A program made the position numbers and the translations under genes. 64,000 nucleotides of DNA from Hydractinia symbiolongicarpus (Eukaryota > Cnidaria > Hydrozoa > Anthoathecata > Hydractiniidae): the NCBI RefSeq assembly GCF_029227915.1, contig NC_079887.1:4526001-4590000 (forward strand), written 5' to 3'. Of this stretch, positions 33,890-47,252 are shown in pieces (positions within the stretch are counted from its first letter, which is position 1; every line of letters starts with the position of its first letter). Below the pieces are notes generated by a model that searched no databases, was not told the origin of the DNA, and saw nothing but the letters and a program-made list of their open reading frames with translations.

Positions 33890-36830
33890 GCCATTTCCCG
33901 TAAATCCCGGGCTTGGCCCGTATAGTCGAATGTATACAAAGAAAGTACCCTGTGAGTAAACTCATTTCCAGAACGATTTTTTAAATTATTTTTTCACCAC
34001 TAAAACGCATGTGACTTGTAGTTTTCAAAAATGTTTTCATTTTTGATAAGACGCTCAATGAAAGACGTTTAATCGCCGGCAAACGAAAACCCGCGATTTC
34101 CCGTAAATCCCGGGCTTGGCCCGTATAGTCGAATGTATACAAAGAAAGTACCCTGTGAGTAAACTCATTTCCAGAACGATTTTTTAAATTATTTTTTCAC
34201 CACTAAAACGCATGTGACTTGTAGTTTTCAAAAATGTTTTCATTTTTGATGAGACGCATAATGAAAGAGGTTTAATCGCCGGCAAACGAAACCCGCGATT
34301 TCCCGTAAATCCCGGGCTTGGCCAGTATAGTCGAATGTATACAAAGAAAGTACCCAGGGAGTAAACTCATTTCCTGAACGATTTTTTAAATTATCTTTTC
34401 ACCACTAAAACGCATAAGACTTATAGTTTGCAAAAATGTTTTCATTTTTGATGAGACGCTTAATGAAAGAGGTTTAATCGCCGGCAAACGAAAACCCGCG
34501 ATTTCCCGTAAATCCCGGGCTTGGCCCGTATAGTCGAATGTATACAAAGAAAGTACCCAGGGAGTAAACTCATTTACTGAACGATTTTTTAAATTTTTTT
34601 TTCACAACTAAAACGCATGAAACTTGTAGTTTTCAAAAATGTTTGCATTTTTGATAAGACGCTTAATGAAAGACGTTTAATCGCCGGCAAACGAAAACCC
34701 GCGATTTCCCGTAAATCCCGGGCTTGGCCCGTATAGTCGAATGTATACAAAGAAAGTACCCTGTGAGTAAACTCATTTCCAGAGCGATTTTTTAAATTAT
34801 TTTTTCACCACTAAAACGCATGTGACTTGTAGTTTTCAAAAATGTTTTCGTTTTTGATGAGACGCATAATGAAAGAGGTTTAATCGCCGGCAAACGAAAA
34901 CCCGCGATTTCCCGTAAATCCCGGGCTTGGCCCGTATAGTCAAAAGTATACAAAGAAAGTACCCAGGGAGTAAACTCATTTCCCGAACGATTTTTAAAAT
35001 TATTTTTTCACAACTAAAACGCATGAGACTTGTAGTTTTCAAAAATGTTTTCATTTTTAATAAGACGCTGAATAAAAAAAGTTTAATCGCCGGTAAACGA
35101 AAACCCGCGATTTCCTGTAAATCCCGGACTCGGCCCATATAGTCAAAAGTATGCAAAGAAAGTACCCAGGGAGTAAACTCATTTCCTGAACGATTTTTTA
35201 AATTATTTTTTCACCACTAAAACGCATGAGACTTGTAGTTTTCAAAAATGTTTTCATTTTTGATGAGACGCTTAATGAAAGAGGTTTAATCGCCAGCAAA
35301 CGAAAACCCGCGATTTCCTGTAAATCCCGGGCTTGGCCCGTATATTCGAATGTATACAAAGAAAGTACCCAGGGAGTAAATTCATTTCCTGAACGATTTT
35401 TTAAATTTTTTTTTCACCACTAAAACGCATGAAACTTGTAGTTTTCCAAATTGTTTTCATTTTTGATAAGACGCTTAATGAAAGACGTTTAATCGCCGGC
35501 AAACGAAAACCCGCGATTTACCGTAAATCCCGGGCTTGGCCCGTATAGTCGAATGTATACAAAGAAAGTACCCTGTGAGTAAACTCATTTCCAGAACGAT
35601 TTTTTAAATTATTTTTTCACCACTAAAACGCATGTGACTTGTAGTTTTCAAAAATGTTTTCATTTTTGATGAGACGCATAATGAAAGAGGTTTAATCGCC
35701 GGCAAACGAAAACCCGCGATTTCCCGTAAATCCCAGACTTGGCCCGTATAGTCGAATGTATACAAAGAAAGTACCCAGGGAGTAAACTCATTTCCTGAAC
35801 GAATTTTTAAATTATCTTTTCACCACTAAAACGCATAAGACTTGTAGTTTTCAAAAATGTTTTCATTCTTAATGGGACGCTGAATAAAAAAAGTTTAATC
35901 GCCGGTAAACGAAAACCCGCGATTTCCCGTAAATCCCGGACTCGGCCCATATAGTCAAAAGTATACAAAGAAAGTATCCAGGGAGTAAACTCATTTCCTG
36001 AACGATTTTTTAAATTATTTTTTCACCACTAAAACGCATGAGACTTGTAGTTTTTAAAAATGTTTTCATTTTTGATGAGACGCTTAATGAAAGAGGTTTA
36101 ATCGCCGGCAAACGAAAACCCGCGATTTCCCGTAAATCCCGGGCTTGGCCCGTATAGTCGAATGTATACAAAGAAAGTACCCAGGGAGTAAACTCATTTC
36201 CTGAACGATTTTTTAAATTTTTTTTTCACCACTAAAACGCATGAAACTTGTAGTTTTCAAAAATGTTTTCATTTTTGATAAGACGCTCAATGAAAGACGT
36301 TTAATCGCCGGCAAACGAAAACCCGCGATTTCCCGTAAATCCCGGGCATGGCCCGTATAGTCGAATGTATACAAAGAAAGTACCCTGTGAGTAAACTCAT
36401 TTCCAGAACGATTTTTTATATTATTTTTTCACCACTAAAACGCATGTGACTTGTAGTTTTCAAAAATGTTTTCATTTTTGATGAGACGCATAATGAAAGA
36501 GGTTTAATCGCCGGCAAACGAAAACCCGCGATTTCCCGTAAATCCCGGGCTTGGCCCGTATAGTCGAATGTATACAAAGAAAGTACCCAGGGAGTAAACT
36601 CATTTCCTGAACGATTTTTTAAATTATCTTTTCACCACTAAAACGCATAAGACTTGTAGTTTTCAAAAATGTTTTCATTTTTGATGAGACGCTTAATGAA
36701 AGAGGTTTAATCGCCGGCAAACGAAAACCCGCGATTTCCCGTAAATCCCGGGCTTGGCCCGTATAGTCGAATGTATACAAAGAAAGTACCCAGGGAGTAA
36801 ACTCATTTCCTGAACGATTTTTTAAATTTT
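33890..36830 (+). repeat. Satellite block, mixed a, b, l, n monomers
   Basis: About 14 monomers without a complete HOR. The a-l-n series around 34.80-35.40 kb reappears near 38.67-39.28 kb, an offset of about 3,867 and then 3,855 bp (19 monomers). Single-copy changes include GGCAAACGAAACCCGCG (one A lost, ~34285) and AATGTTTGCATTTTT (~34640), the latter repeated at ~36873. Confidence 0.65.
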
Positions 36831-37850
36831 TTTTTCACCACTAAAACGCATGAAACTTGTAGTTTTCAAAAATGTTTGCATTTTTGATAAGACGCTTAAT
36901 GAAAGACGTTTAATCGCCGGCAAACGAAAACCCGCGATTTCCCGTAAATCCCGGGCTTGGCCCGTATAGTCGAATGTATACAAAGAAAGTACCCTGTGAG
37001 TAAACTCATTTCCAGAACGATTTTTTAAATTATTTTTTCACCACTAAAACGCATGTGACTTGTAGTTTTCAAAAATGTTTTCGTTTTTGATGAGACGCAT
37101 AATGAAATAGGTTTAATCGCCTGCAAACGAAAACCCGCGATTTCCCGTAAATCCCGGGCTTGGCCCGTATAGTCGAATGTATACAAAGAAAGTACCCAGG
37201 GAGTAAACTCATTTCCTGAACGATTTTTTAAATTTTTTTTCACCACTAAAACGCATGAAACTTGTAGTTTTCAAAAATGTTTTCATTTTTGATAAGACGC
37301 TTAATGAAAGACGTTTAATCGCCGGCAAACGAAAACCCGCGATTTCCCGTAAATCCCGGGCTTGGCCCGTATAGTCGAATGTATACAAAGAAAGTACCCT
37401 GTGAGTAAACTCATTTCCAGAACGATTTTTTAAATTATTTTTTCACCACTAAAACGCATGTGACTTGTAGTTTTCAAAAATGTTTTCGTTTTTGATGAGA
37501 CGCATAATGAAAGAGGTTTAATCGCCGGCAAACGAAAACCCGCGATTTCCCGTAAATCCCGGGCTTGGCCCGTATAGTCGAATGTATACAAAGAAAGTAC
37601 CCAGGGAGTAAACTCATTTCCTGAACGATTTTTTAAATTTTTTTTCACCACTAAAACGCATGAAACTTGTAGTTTTCAAAAATGTTTTCATTTTTGATAA
37701 GACGCTTAATGAAAGACGTTTAATCGCCGGCAAACGAAAACCCGCGATTTCCCGTAAATCCCGGGCTTGGCCCGTATAGTCGAATGTATACAAAGAAAGT
37801 ACCCTGTGAGTAAACTCATTTCCAGAACGATTTTTTAAATTATTTTTTCA
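36831..37850 (+). repeat. b-a dimer array, 405 bp period
   Basis: Subtypes b (GCATGAAAC, GATAAG, AAAGACG) and a (GCATGTGAC, CATAATG, AAAGAGG) alternate in strict succession. The private variant TGTTTTCGTTTTTGATGAG in a occurs at ~37076 and ~37481, 405 bp apart, indicating recent dimer duplication. One a copy has GAAATAGG and GCCTGC at ~37106-37123, the latter losing the GCCGGC site. Confidence 0.78.
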
Positions 37851-39489
37851 CCACTAAAACGCATGTGACTTGTAGTTTTCAAAAATGTTTTCATTTTTGA
37901 TGAGACGCATAATGAAAGAGGTTTAATCGCCGGCAAACGAAAACCCGCGATTTTCTGTAAATCCCGGGCTTGGCCCGTATTGTCGAATGTATACAAAGAA
38001 AGTACCCAGGGAGTAAACTCATTTCCTGAACGATTTTTTAAATTATCTTTTCACCACTAAAACGCATAAGACTTGAAGTTTTCAAAAATGTTTTCATTTT
38101 TGATGGGACGCTTAATGAAAGAAGTTTAATCGCCGGCACACGAAAACCCGCGATTTCCCGTAAATCCCGGACTCGGCCCGTATAGTCGAATGTATACAAA
38201 GAAAGTACCCAGGGAGTAAACTCATTTCCAGAACGATTTTTTAAATTATTTCTTCACCACTAAAACGCATAAGACTTGTAGTTTTCAAAAATGTTTTCAT
38301 TTTTGATGAGACGCTGAATAAAAGAAGTTTAATCGCCGGCAAACAAAAACCGGCGATTTCCCGTAAATCTCGGGCTTGGCCCGTATAGTCGAATGTATAC
38401 AAAGAAAGTACCCTGTGAGTAAACTCATTTCCAGAACGATTTTTTAAATTTTTTTTTCACCACTAAAACGCATGAAACTTGTAGTTTTCAAAAATGTTTT
38501 CATTTTTGATAAGACGCTTAATGAAAGACGTTTAATCGCCGGCAAACGAAAACCCGCGATTTCCTGTAAATCCCGGGCTTGGCCCGTATAGTCGAATGTA
38601 TACAAAGAAAATACCCTGTGAGTAAACTCATTTCCAGAACGATTTTTTAAATTTTTTTTTCACCACTAAAACGCATGTGACTTGTAGTTTTCAAAAATGT
38701 TTTCATTTTTGATGAGACGCATAATGAAAGAGGTTTAATCGCCGGCAAACGAAAACCCGCGATTTCCCGTAAATCCCGGGCTTGGCCCGTATAGTCAAAA
38801 GTATACAAAGAAAGTACCCAGGGAGTAAACTCATTTCCCGAACGATTTTTAAAATTATTTTTTCACAACTAAAACGCATGAGACTTGTAGTTTTCAAAAA
38901 TGTTTTCATTTTTAATGGGACGCTGAATAAAAAAAGTTTAATCGCCGGTAAACGAAAACCCGCGATTTCCCGTAAATCCCGGACTCGGCCAATATAGTCA
39001 AAAGTATACAAAGAAAGTACCCAGGGAGTAAACTCATTTCCTGAACGATTTTTTAAATTATTTTTTCACCACTAAAACGCATGAGACTTGTAGTTTTCAA
39101 AAATGTTTTCATTTTTGATGAGACGCTTAATGAAAGAGGTTTAATCGCCGGCAAACGAAAACTCGCGATTTTCCGTAAATCCCGGGCTTGGCCCGGATGG
39201 TCGAATGTATACAAAGAAAGTACCCAGGGAGTAAACTCATTTCCTGAACGATTTTTAAAATTTTTTTTTCACCACTAAAACGCATGAAACTTGTAGTTTT
39301 CAAAAATGCTTGCATTTTTGATAAGACGCTTAATGAAAGACGTTTAATCGCCGGCAAACGAAAACCCGCGTTTTCCCGTAAATCCCGGGCTTGGCCCGTA
39401 TAGTCGAATGTATACAAAGAAAGTACCCTGTGAGTAAACTCATTTCCAGAACGATTTTTTAAATTATTTTTTCACCACTAAAACGCATG

Positions 39490-40503
39490 TGACTTGTAGT
39501 TTTCAAAAATGTTTTCGTTTTTGATGAGACGCATAATGAAAGAGGTTTAATCGCCGGCAAACGAAAACCCGCGATTTCCCGTAAATCCCGGGCTTGGCCC
39601 GTATAGTCGAATGTATACAAAGAAAGTACCCAGGGAGTAAACTCATTTCCTGAACGATTTTTTAAATTTTTTTTTCACCACTAAAACGCATGAAACTTGT
39701 AGTTTTCAAAAATGTTTTCATTTTTGATGAGACGCTTAATGAAAGACGTTTAATCGCCGGCAAACGAAAACCCGCGATTTCCCGTAAATGCCGGGCTTGG
39801 CCCGTATAGTCGAATGTATACAAAGAAAGTACCCTGTGAGTAAACTCATTTCCAGAACGATTTTTTAAATTATTTTTTCACCACTAAAACGCATAAGACT
39901 TGTAGTCTTCAAAAATGTTTTCATTTTTGATGGGACGCTTAATGAAAGAAGTTTAATCGCCGGCACACGAAAACCCGCGATTTCCCGTAAATCCCGGACT
40001 CAGCCCGTATAGTCGAATGTATACAAAGAAAGTACCCAGGGAGTAAACTCATTTCCAGAACGATTTTTTAAATTATTTCTTCACCACTAAAACGCATAAG
40101 ACTTGTAGTTTTCAAAAATGTTTTCATTTTTGATGAGACTCTGAATAAAAGAAGTTTAATCGCCGGCAAACAAAAACCGGCGATTTCCCGTAAATCCCGG
40201 GCTTGGCCCGTATAGTCGAATGTATACAAAGAAAGTACCCTGTGAGTAAACTCATTTCCAGAACGATTTTTTAAATTATTTTTTCACCACTAAAACGCAT
40301 GTGACTTGTAGTTTTCAAAATGTTTTCGTTTTTGATGAGACGCATAATGAAAGAGGTTTAATCGCCGGCAAACGAAAACCCGCGATTTCCCGTAAATCCC
40401 GGGCTTGGCCCGTATAGTCGAATGTATACAAAGAAAGTACCCAGGGAGTAAACTCATTTCCTGAACGATTTTTTAAATTTTTTTTTCACCACTAAAACGC
40501 ATG
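39490..40503 (+). repeat. 1,014 bp tandem duplication, copy 1 (5 monomers)
   Basis: Repeated at +1,014 bp. Shared private variants: AAATGCCGGGC (39787, 40801), TGTAGTCTTCAAAAATG (39901, 40915), GGACTCAGCCCG (~39995, ~41009), GAGACTCTGAATAAAAG (~40135, ~41149) and the one-base deletion GTTTTCAAAATG (40311, 41325). Boundaries are approximate. Confidence 0.85.
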
Positions 40504-41517
40504 TGACTTGTAGTTTTCAAAAATGTTTTCGTTTTTGATGAGACGCATAATGAAAGAGGTTTAATCGCCGGCAAACGAAAACCCGCGATTTCCCGTAAAT
40601 CCCGGGCTTGGCCCGTATAGTCGAATGTATACAAAGAAAGTACCCAGGGAGTAAACTCATTTCCTGAACGATTTTTTAAATTTTTTTTTCACCACTAAAA
40701 CGCATGAAACTTGTAGTTTTCAAAAATGTTTTCATTTTTGATGAGACGCTTAATGAAAGACGTTTAATCGCCGGCAAACGAAAACCCGCGATTTCCCGTA
40801 AATGCCGGGCTTGGCCCGTATAGTCGAATGTATACAAAGAAAGTACCCTGTGAGTAAACTCATTTCCAGAACGATTTTTTAAATTATTTTTTCACCACTA
40901 AAACGCATAAGACTTGTAGTCTTCAAAAATGTTTTCATTTTTGATGGGACGCTTAATGAAAGAAGTTTAATCGCCGGCACACGAAAACCCGCGATTTCCC
41001 GTAAATCCCGGACTCAGCCCGTATAGTCGAATGTATACAAAGAAAGTACCCAGGGAGTAAACTCATTTCCAGAACGATTTTTTAAATTATTTCTTCACCA
41101 CTAAAACGCATAAGACTTGTAGTTTTCAAAAATGTTTTCATTTTTGATGAGACTCTGAATAAAAGAAGTTTAATCGCCGGCAAACAAAAACCGGCGATTT
41201 CCCGTAAATCCCGGGCTTGGCCCGTATAGTCGAATGTATACAAAGAAAGTACCCTGTGAGTAAACTCATTTCCAGAACGATTTTTTAAATTATTTTTTCA
41301 CCACTAAAACGCATGTGACTTGTAGTTTTCAAAATGTTTTCGTTTTTGATGAGACGCATAATGAAAGAGGTTTAATCGCCGGCAAACGAAAACCCGCGAT
41401 TTCCCGTAAATCCCGGGCTTGGCCCGTATAGTCGAATGTATACAAAGAAAGTACCCAGGGAGTAAACTCATTTCCTGAACGATTTTTTAAATTTTTTTTT
41501 CACCACTAAAACGCATG
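40504..41517 (+). repeat. 1,014 bp tandem duplication, copy 2 (5 monomers)
   Basis: Second copy of ~39490-40503. The monomer spanning the junction (~40.48-40.55 kb) is a hybrid: long T tract of b followed by GCATGTGAC, TTCGTTTTTG and CATAATG of a, which locates the exchange point near 40490. Confidence 0.85.
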
Positions 41518-41801
41518 AAACTTGTAGTTTTCAAAAATGTTTTCATTTTTGATAAGACGCTTAATGAAAGACGTTTAATCGCCGGCAAACGAAAACCCGC
41601 GATTTCCCGTAAATCCCAGGCTTGGCCCGTATAGTCGAATGTATACAAAGAAAGTACCCTGTGAGTAAACTCATTTCCAGAACGATTTTTTAAATTATTT
41701 TTTCACCACTAAAACGCATGTGACTTGTAGTTTTCAAAAATGTTTTCATTTTTGATGAGACGCATAATGAAAGAGGTTTAATCGCCGGCAAACGAAAACC
41801 C

Positions 41802-43018
41802 GCGATTTCCCGTAAATCCCGGGCTTGGCCCGTATTGTCGAATGTATACAAAGAAAGTACCCAGGGAGTAAACTCATTTCCTGAACGATTTTTTAAATTA
41901 TCTTTTCACCACTAAAACGCATAAGACTTGTAGTTTTCAAAAATGTTTTCATTTTTGATGGGACGCTTAATGAAAGAAGTTTAATCGCCGGCACACGAAA
42001 ACCCGCGATTTCCCGTAAATCCCGGACTCGGCCCGTATAGTCGAATGTATACAAAGAAAGTAGCCAGGGAGTAAACCCATTTCCAGAACGATTTTTTAAA
42101 TTATTTCTTCACCACTAAAACGCATAAGACTTGTAGTTTTCAAAAATGTTTTCATTTTTGATGAGACGCTGAATAAAAGAAGTTTAATCGCCGGCAAACA
42201 AAAACCGGCGATTTCCCGTAAATCCCGGGCTTGGCCCGTATAGTTGAATGTATATAAAGAAAGTACCCAGGGAGTAAACTCATTTCCAGAACGATTTTTT
42301 AAATTATCTTTTCACCACTAAAACGCATGAGACTTGTAGTTTTCAAAAATGTTTTCATTTTTGATGAGACGCTGAATAAAAGGAGTTTAAGCGCCGGCAA
42401 ACGAAAACCCGCGATTTCCCGTAAATCCCGGTCTCGGCCCGTATAGTCAAAAGTATACAAAGAAAGTACCCAGGGAGTAAACTCATTTCCCGAACGATTT
42501 TTTAAATTATTTTTTCACCACTAAAACGCATGAGAATTGTAGTTTTCAGAAATGTTTTCATTTTTGATGGGATGCTTAATGAAAGTGGTTTAATCGCTGG
42601 CAAACGAAAACCCGCGATTTCCCGTAAATCCCGGGCTTGACCCGTATAGTCGAATGTATACAAAGAAAGTACCCTGTGAGTAAACTCAATTCCAAAACGA
42701 TTTTTTAAATTATCTTTTCACCAATAAAACGCATGAGACTTGTAGTTTTTAAAAATGTTTTCATTTTTGATGAGACGCTGAATAAAAGAAGTTTAATCGC
42801 CGGCAAACGAAAACCCGCCATTTCCCGTAAACCCCGGACTTGGCCCGTATAGTCAAAAGTATACAAAGAAAGTACCCAGGGAGTAAACTCATTTCCTAAA
42901 CGATTTTTTAAATAGTTTTTCACCACCAAAACGCAGGAGACTTGTAGTTTTTAAAAATGTTTTCATTTTTGATGAGACGCCTAATGAAAGAGGTTTAATC
43001 GCCGGCAAACGAAAACCG
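41802..43018 (+). repeat. c-d-e-f-g-h hexamer, copy 5 with chimeric end
   Basis: 1,217 bp in standard order. The h monomer ends with CCGGCG and runs into CCCAAGCTTGG with TTGAATGTATATAAAG, the junction normally found after subtype o. The o monomer has therefore been lost by exchange within the GCCGGCAAACGAAAACC end, and m follows directly. AAGCTT here is a HindIII site not seen in neighbouring headers. One copy of f reads GATGGGATGC. Confidence 0.82.
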
Positions 43019-44235
43019 GCGATTTCCCGTAAATCCCAAGCTTGGCCCGTATAGTTGAATGTATATAAAGAAAGTACCCAGGGAGTAAACTCATTTCCCG
43101 AACGATTTTTTAAATTATTATTTCACCACTAAAGCCCATGAGCCTTGTTGTTTTTAAAAATGTTTTCATTTTTGATGAGACGCTGAATAAAAGGAGTTTA
43201 AGCGCCGGCAAATAAAAACCGTGATTTCCCGTAAATCCCGGACTCGGCCCGTATAGTCAAAAGTATCCAAAGAAAGTACCCAGGGAGTAAACTCATTTCC
43301 AGAACGATTTTTTAAATTATTTTTTCACCACTAAAACGCATAAGACTTGTAGTTTTCAAAAATGTTTTCATTTTTGATAAGACGCTGAATAAAAGAAGTT
43401 TAATCGCCGGCAAACGAAAACCGGCGATTTCCCATAAATCCCGTGCTTGGCCCGTATAGTTGAATGTATATAAAGAAACTACCCAGGGAGTAAACTGATT
43501 TCCCGAACGATTTTTCAAATTATTTCTGCACCACTAGAACGAATGAGACTTGTAGTTTTCAAAAATGTTTTCATTTTTAATGAGACGCTTAATGAAAGAG
43601 GTTTAATCGCCGGCAAACGAAAACCCGCGATTTCCCGTAAATCCCGGGCTTGTCCCGTATAGTCAAATGTATACAAAGAAAGTACCCTGTGAGTAAACTC
43701 ATTTCCAGAACGATTTTTTAAATTATTTTTTCACCACTAAAACGCATGAGACTTGTAGTTTTCAAAAATGTTTTCATTTTTGATGAGACGCATAATGAAG
43801 GAGGTTTAATCGCCGGCAAACGAAAACCTGCGATTTCCCGTAAATCCCGGGCCTGGCCGGTATAGTCGAATGTATACAAAGAAAGTACCCAGGAAGTAAA
43901 CTCATTTCCTGAACGATTTTTTAAATTATCTTTTCACCGCTAAAACGCATAAGACTTGTAGTTTTCAAAAATGTTTTCATTTTTGATGAGACGCTTAATG
44001 AAAGAGGTTTAATCGCCGGCAAACGAAAACCCGCGATTTCCCGTAAATCCCGGGCTTGGCCCGTATAGTCGAATGTATACAAAGAAAGTACCCAGGGAGT
44101 AAACTCATTTCCTGAACGATTTTTTAAATTTTTTTTTCACCACTAAAACGCATGAAACTAGTAGTTTTCAAAAATGTTTTCATTTTTGATAAGACGCTGA
44201 ATAAAAGAAGTTTAATCGCCGGCAAACAAAAACCG

Positions 44236-45046
44236 GCGATTTCCCATAAATCCCGTGCTTGGCCCGTATAGTTGAATGTATATAAAGAAACTATCCAGGG
44301 AGTAAACTGATTGCCCGAACGATTTTTCAAATTATTTCTGCACCACTAGAACGAATGAGACTTGTAGTTTTCAAAAATGTTTTCATTTTTAATGAGACGC
44401 TTAATGAAAGAGGTTTAATCGCCGGCAAACGAAAACCCGCGATTTCCCGTAAATCCCGGGCTTGTCCCGTATAGTCAAATGTATACAAAGAAAGTACCCT
44501 GTGAGTAAACTCATTTCCAGAACGATTTTTTAAATTATCTTTTCACCACTAAAACGCATGAGACTTGTAGTTTTTAAACATGTTTTCATTTTTGATGAGA
44601 CGCTGAATAAAAAAAGTTTAATCGCCGGCAAACGAAAACCTGCGATTTCCCGTAAATCCCGGAGTCGACCGTATAGTCAAAAGTATACAAAGAAAGTACC
44701 CAGGGAGTAAACTGATTTCCCAAACGATTTTTTAAATTATTATTTCACCACTAAAGCCCATGAGACTTGAAGTTTTTAAAAATGTTTTCATTTTTGATAA
44801 GACGCTGAATAAAAGGAGTTTAAACGCCGGCAAACGAAAACCTGCGATTTCCCGTAAATCCCAGACTCGGCCCGTATAGTCAAAAGTATACAAAGAAAGT
44901 ACCCAGGGAGTAAACTCATTTCCCGAACGATTTTTAAAATTATTTTTTCACCACTAAAACGCATGAGACTTGTAGTTTTTAAAAATGTTTTCATTTTTAA
45001 TGGGACGCTGAATAAAAAAAGTTTAATCGCCGGTAAACGAAAACCC
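44236..45046 (+). repeat. i-j-k-l tetramer, copy 5
   Basis: 811 bp i-j-k-l. It is preceded by a hybrid monomer (~44.03-44.23 kb) with a b-type front (long T tract, GCATGAAAC) and a p-type end (GATAAG, CTGAATAAAAGAAG, CCGGCG). The i monomer has GATTGCCCGAACG, shared with the copy at 46442. Confidence 0.8.
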
Positions 45047-45223
45047 GCGATTTCCCGTAAATCCCGGACTCGGCCCAAATAGTCAAAAGTATACAAAGCC
45101 TGAACGATTTTTTAAATTATTTTTTCACCACTAAAACGCATGAGACTTGTAGTTTTCAAAAATGTTTTCATTTTTGATGAGACGCTTAATGAAAGAGGTT
45201 TAATCGCCGGCAAACGAAAACCC
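45047..45223 (+). repeat. Truncated n monomer, 26 bp internal deletion
   Basis: At 45098/45099 TACAAAG joins CCTGAACG. The 26 bases normally between them (AAAGTACCC to CTCATTT) are missing, leaving a monomer of about 177 bp. The breakpoint has no long homology. This breaks the 203 bp phase once and explains why the two flanking i-j-k-l tetramers lie 2,206 bp apart, not about 2,232. Confidence 0.85.
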
Positions 45224-46441
45224 GCGATTTCCCGTAAATCCCGGGCTTGGCCCGTATAGTCGAATGTATACAAAGAAAGTACCCAGGGAGTAAACTCATT
45301 TCCTGAACGATTTTTTAAATTTTTTTTTCACCACTAAAACGCATGAAACTTGTAGTTTTCAAAAATGTTTTCATTTTTGATAAGACGCTTAATGAAAGAC
45401 GTTTAATCGCCGGCAAACGAAAACCCGCGATTTCCCGTAAATCCCGGGCTTGGCCCGTATAGTCGAATGTATACAAAGAAAGTACCCTGTGAGTAAACTC
45501 ATTTCCAGAACGATTTTTTAAATTATTTTTTCACCACTAAAACGCATGAGACTTGTAGTTTTCAAAAATGTTTTCATTTTTGATGAGACGCATAATGAAG
45601 GAGGTTTAATCGCCGGCAAACGAAAACCCGCGATTTCCCGTAAATCCCGGGCTTGGCCCGTATAGTCGAATGTATACAAAGAAAGTACCCAGGAAGTAAA
45701 CTCATTTCCTGAACGATTTTTTAAATTATCTTTTCACCGCTAAAACGCCTTAGACTTGTAGTTTTCAAAAATGTTTTCATTTTTGATGAGACGCTTAATG
45801 AAAGAGGTTTAATCGCCGGCAAACGAAAACCCGCGATTTCCCGTAAATCCCGGGCTTGGCCCGTATAGTCGAATGTATACAAAGAAAGTACCCAGGGAGT
45901 AAACTCATTTCCTGAACGATTTTTTAAATATTTTTTTCACCACTAAAACGCATGAAACTTGTAGTTTTCAAAAATGTTTTCATTTTTGATAAGACGCTTA
46001 ATGAAAGACGTTTAATCGCCGGCAAACGAAAACCCGCGATTTCCCGTAAATCCCGGGCTTGCCCCGTATAGTCGAATGTATACAAAGAAAGTACCCTGTG
46101 AGTAAACTCATTTCCAGAACGATTTTTTAAATTATTTTTTCACCACTAAAACGCATGTGACTTGTAGTTTTCAAAAATGTTTTCGTTTTTGATGAGACGC
46201 ATAATGAAAGAGGTTTAATCGCCGGCAAACGAAAACCCGCGATTTCCCGTAAATCCCGGGCTTGGCCCGTATAGTCGAATGTATACAAAGAAAGTACCCA
46301 GGGAGTAAACTCATTTCCAGAACGATTTTTTAAATTATTTTTTCACCATTAAAACGCATAAGACTTGTAGTTTTCAAAAATGTTTTCATTTTTGATAAGA
46401 CGCTGAATAAAAGAAGTTTAATCGCCGGCAAACAAAAACCG

Positions 46442-47252
46442 GCGATTTCCCATAAATCCCGTGCTTGGCCCGTATAGTTGAATGTATATAAAGAAACTAC
46501 CCAGGGAGTAAACTGATTGCCCGAACGATTTTTCAAATTATTTCTGCACCACTAGAACGAATGAGACTTGTAGTTTTCAAAAATGTTTTCATTTTTAATG
46601 AGACGCTTAATGAAAGAGGTTTAATCGCCGGCAAACGAAAACCCGCGATTTCCCGTAAATCCCGGGCTTGTCCCGTATAGTCAAATGTATACAAAGAAAG
46701 TACCCTGTGAGTAAACTCATTTCCAGAACGATTTTTTAAATTATCTTTTCCTTACTAAAACGCATGAGACTTGTAGTTTTTAAACATGTTTTCATTTTTG
46801 ATGAGACGCTGAATAAAAAAAGTTTAATCGCCGGCAAACGAAAACCTGCGATTTCCCGTAAATCCCGGAGTCGACCGTATAGTCAAAAGTATACAAAGAA
46901 AGTACCCAGGGAGTAAACTGATTTCCCAAACGATTTTTTAAATTATTATTTTACCACTAAAGCCCATGAGACTTGAAGTTTTTAAAAATGTTTTCATTTT
47001 TGATAAGACGCTGAATAAAAGGAGTTTAAACGCCGGAAAACGAAAACCTGCGATTTCCCGTAAATCCCGGACTCGGCCCGTATAGTCAAAAGTATACAAA
47101 GAAAGTACCCAGGGAGTAAACTCATTTCCCGAACGATTTTTAAAATTATTTTTTCACCACTAAAACGCATGAGACTTGTAGTTTTCAAAAATGTTTTCAT
47201 TTTTAATGGGACGCTGAATAAAAAAAGTTTAATCGCCGGTAAACGAAAACCC
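46442..47252 (+). repeat. i-j-k-l tetramer, copy 6
   Basis: 811 bp i-j-k-l, offset 2,206 bp from copy 5, sharing GATTGCCCGAACG. Private: TTTTCCTTACTAAAACG in j (~46747), ATTTTACCAC in k (~46950) and GCCGGAAAACG at ~47034, which loses GCCGGC. Confidence 0.8.

Noticed and set aside
7128-39278. Plus-strand open frames of 65-71 codons (7128-7343, 34927-35142, 35226-35423, 38782-38997, 39081-39278)
   Set aside because: Same satellite sequence read on the other strand; present only where a base change removes a stop, so chance frames.
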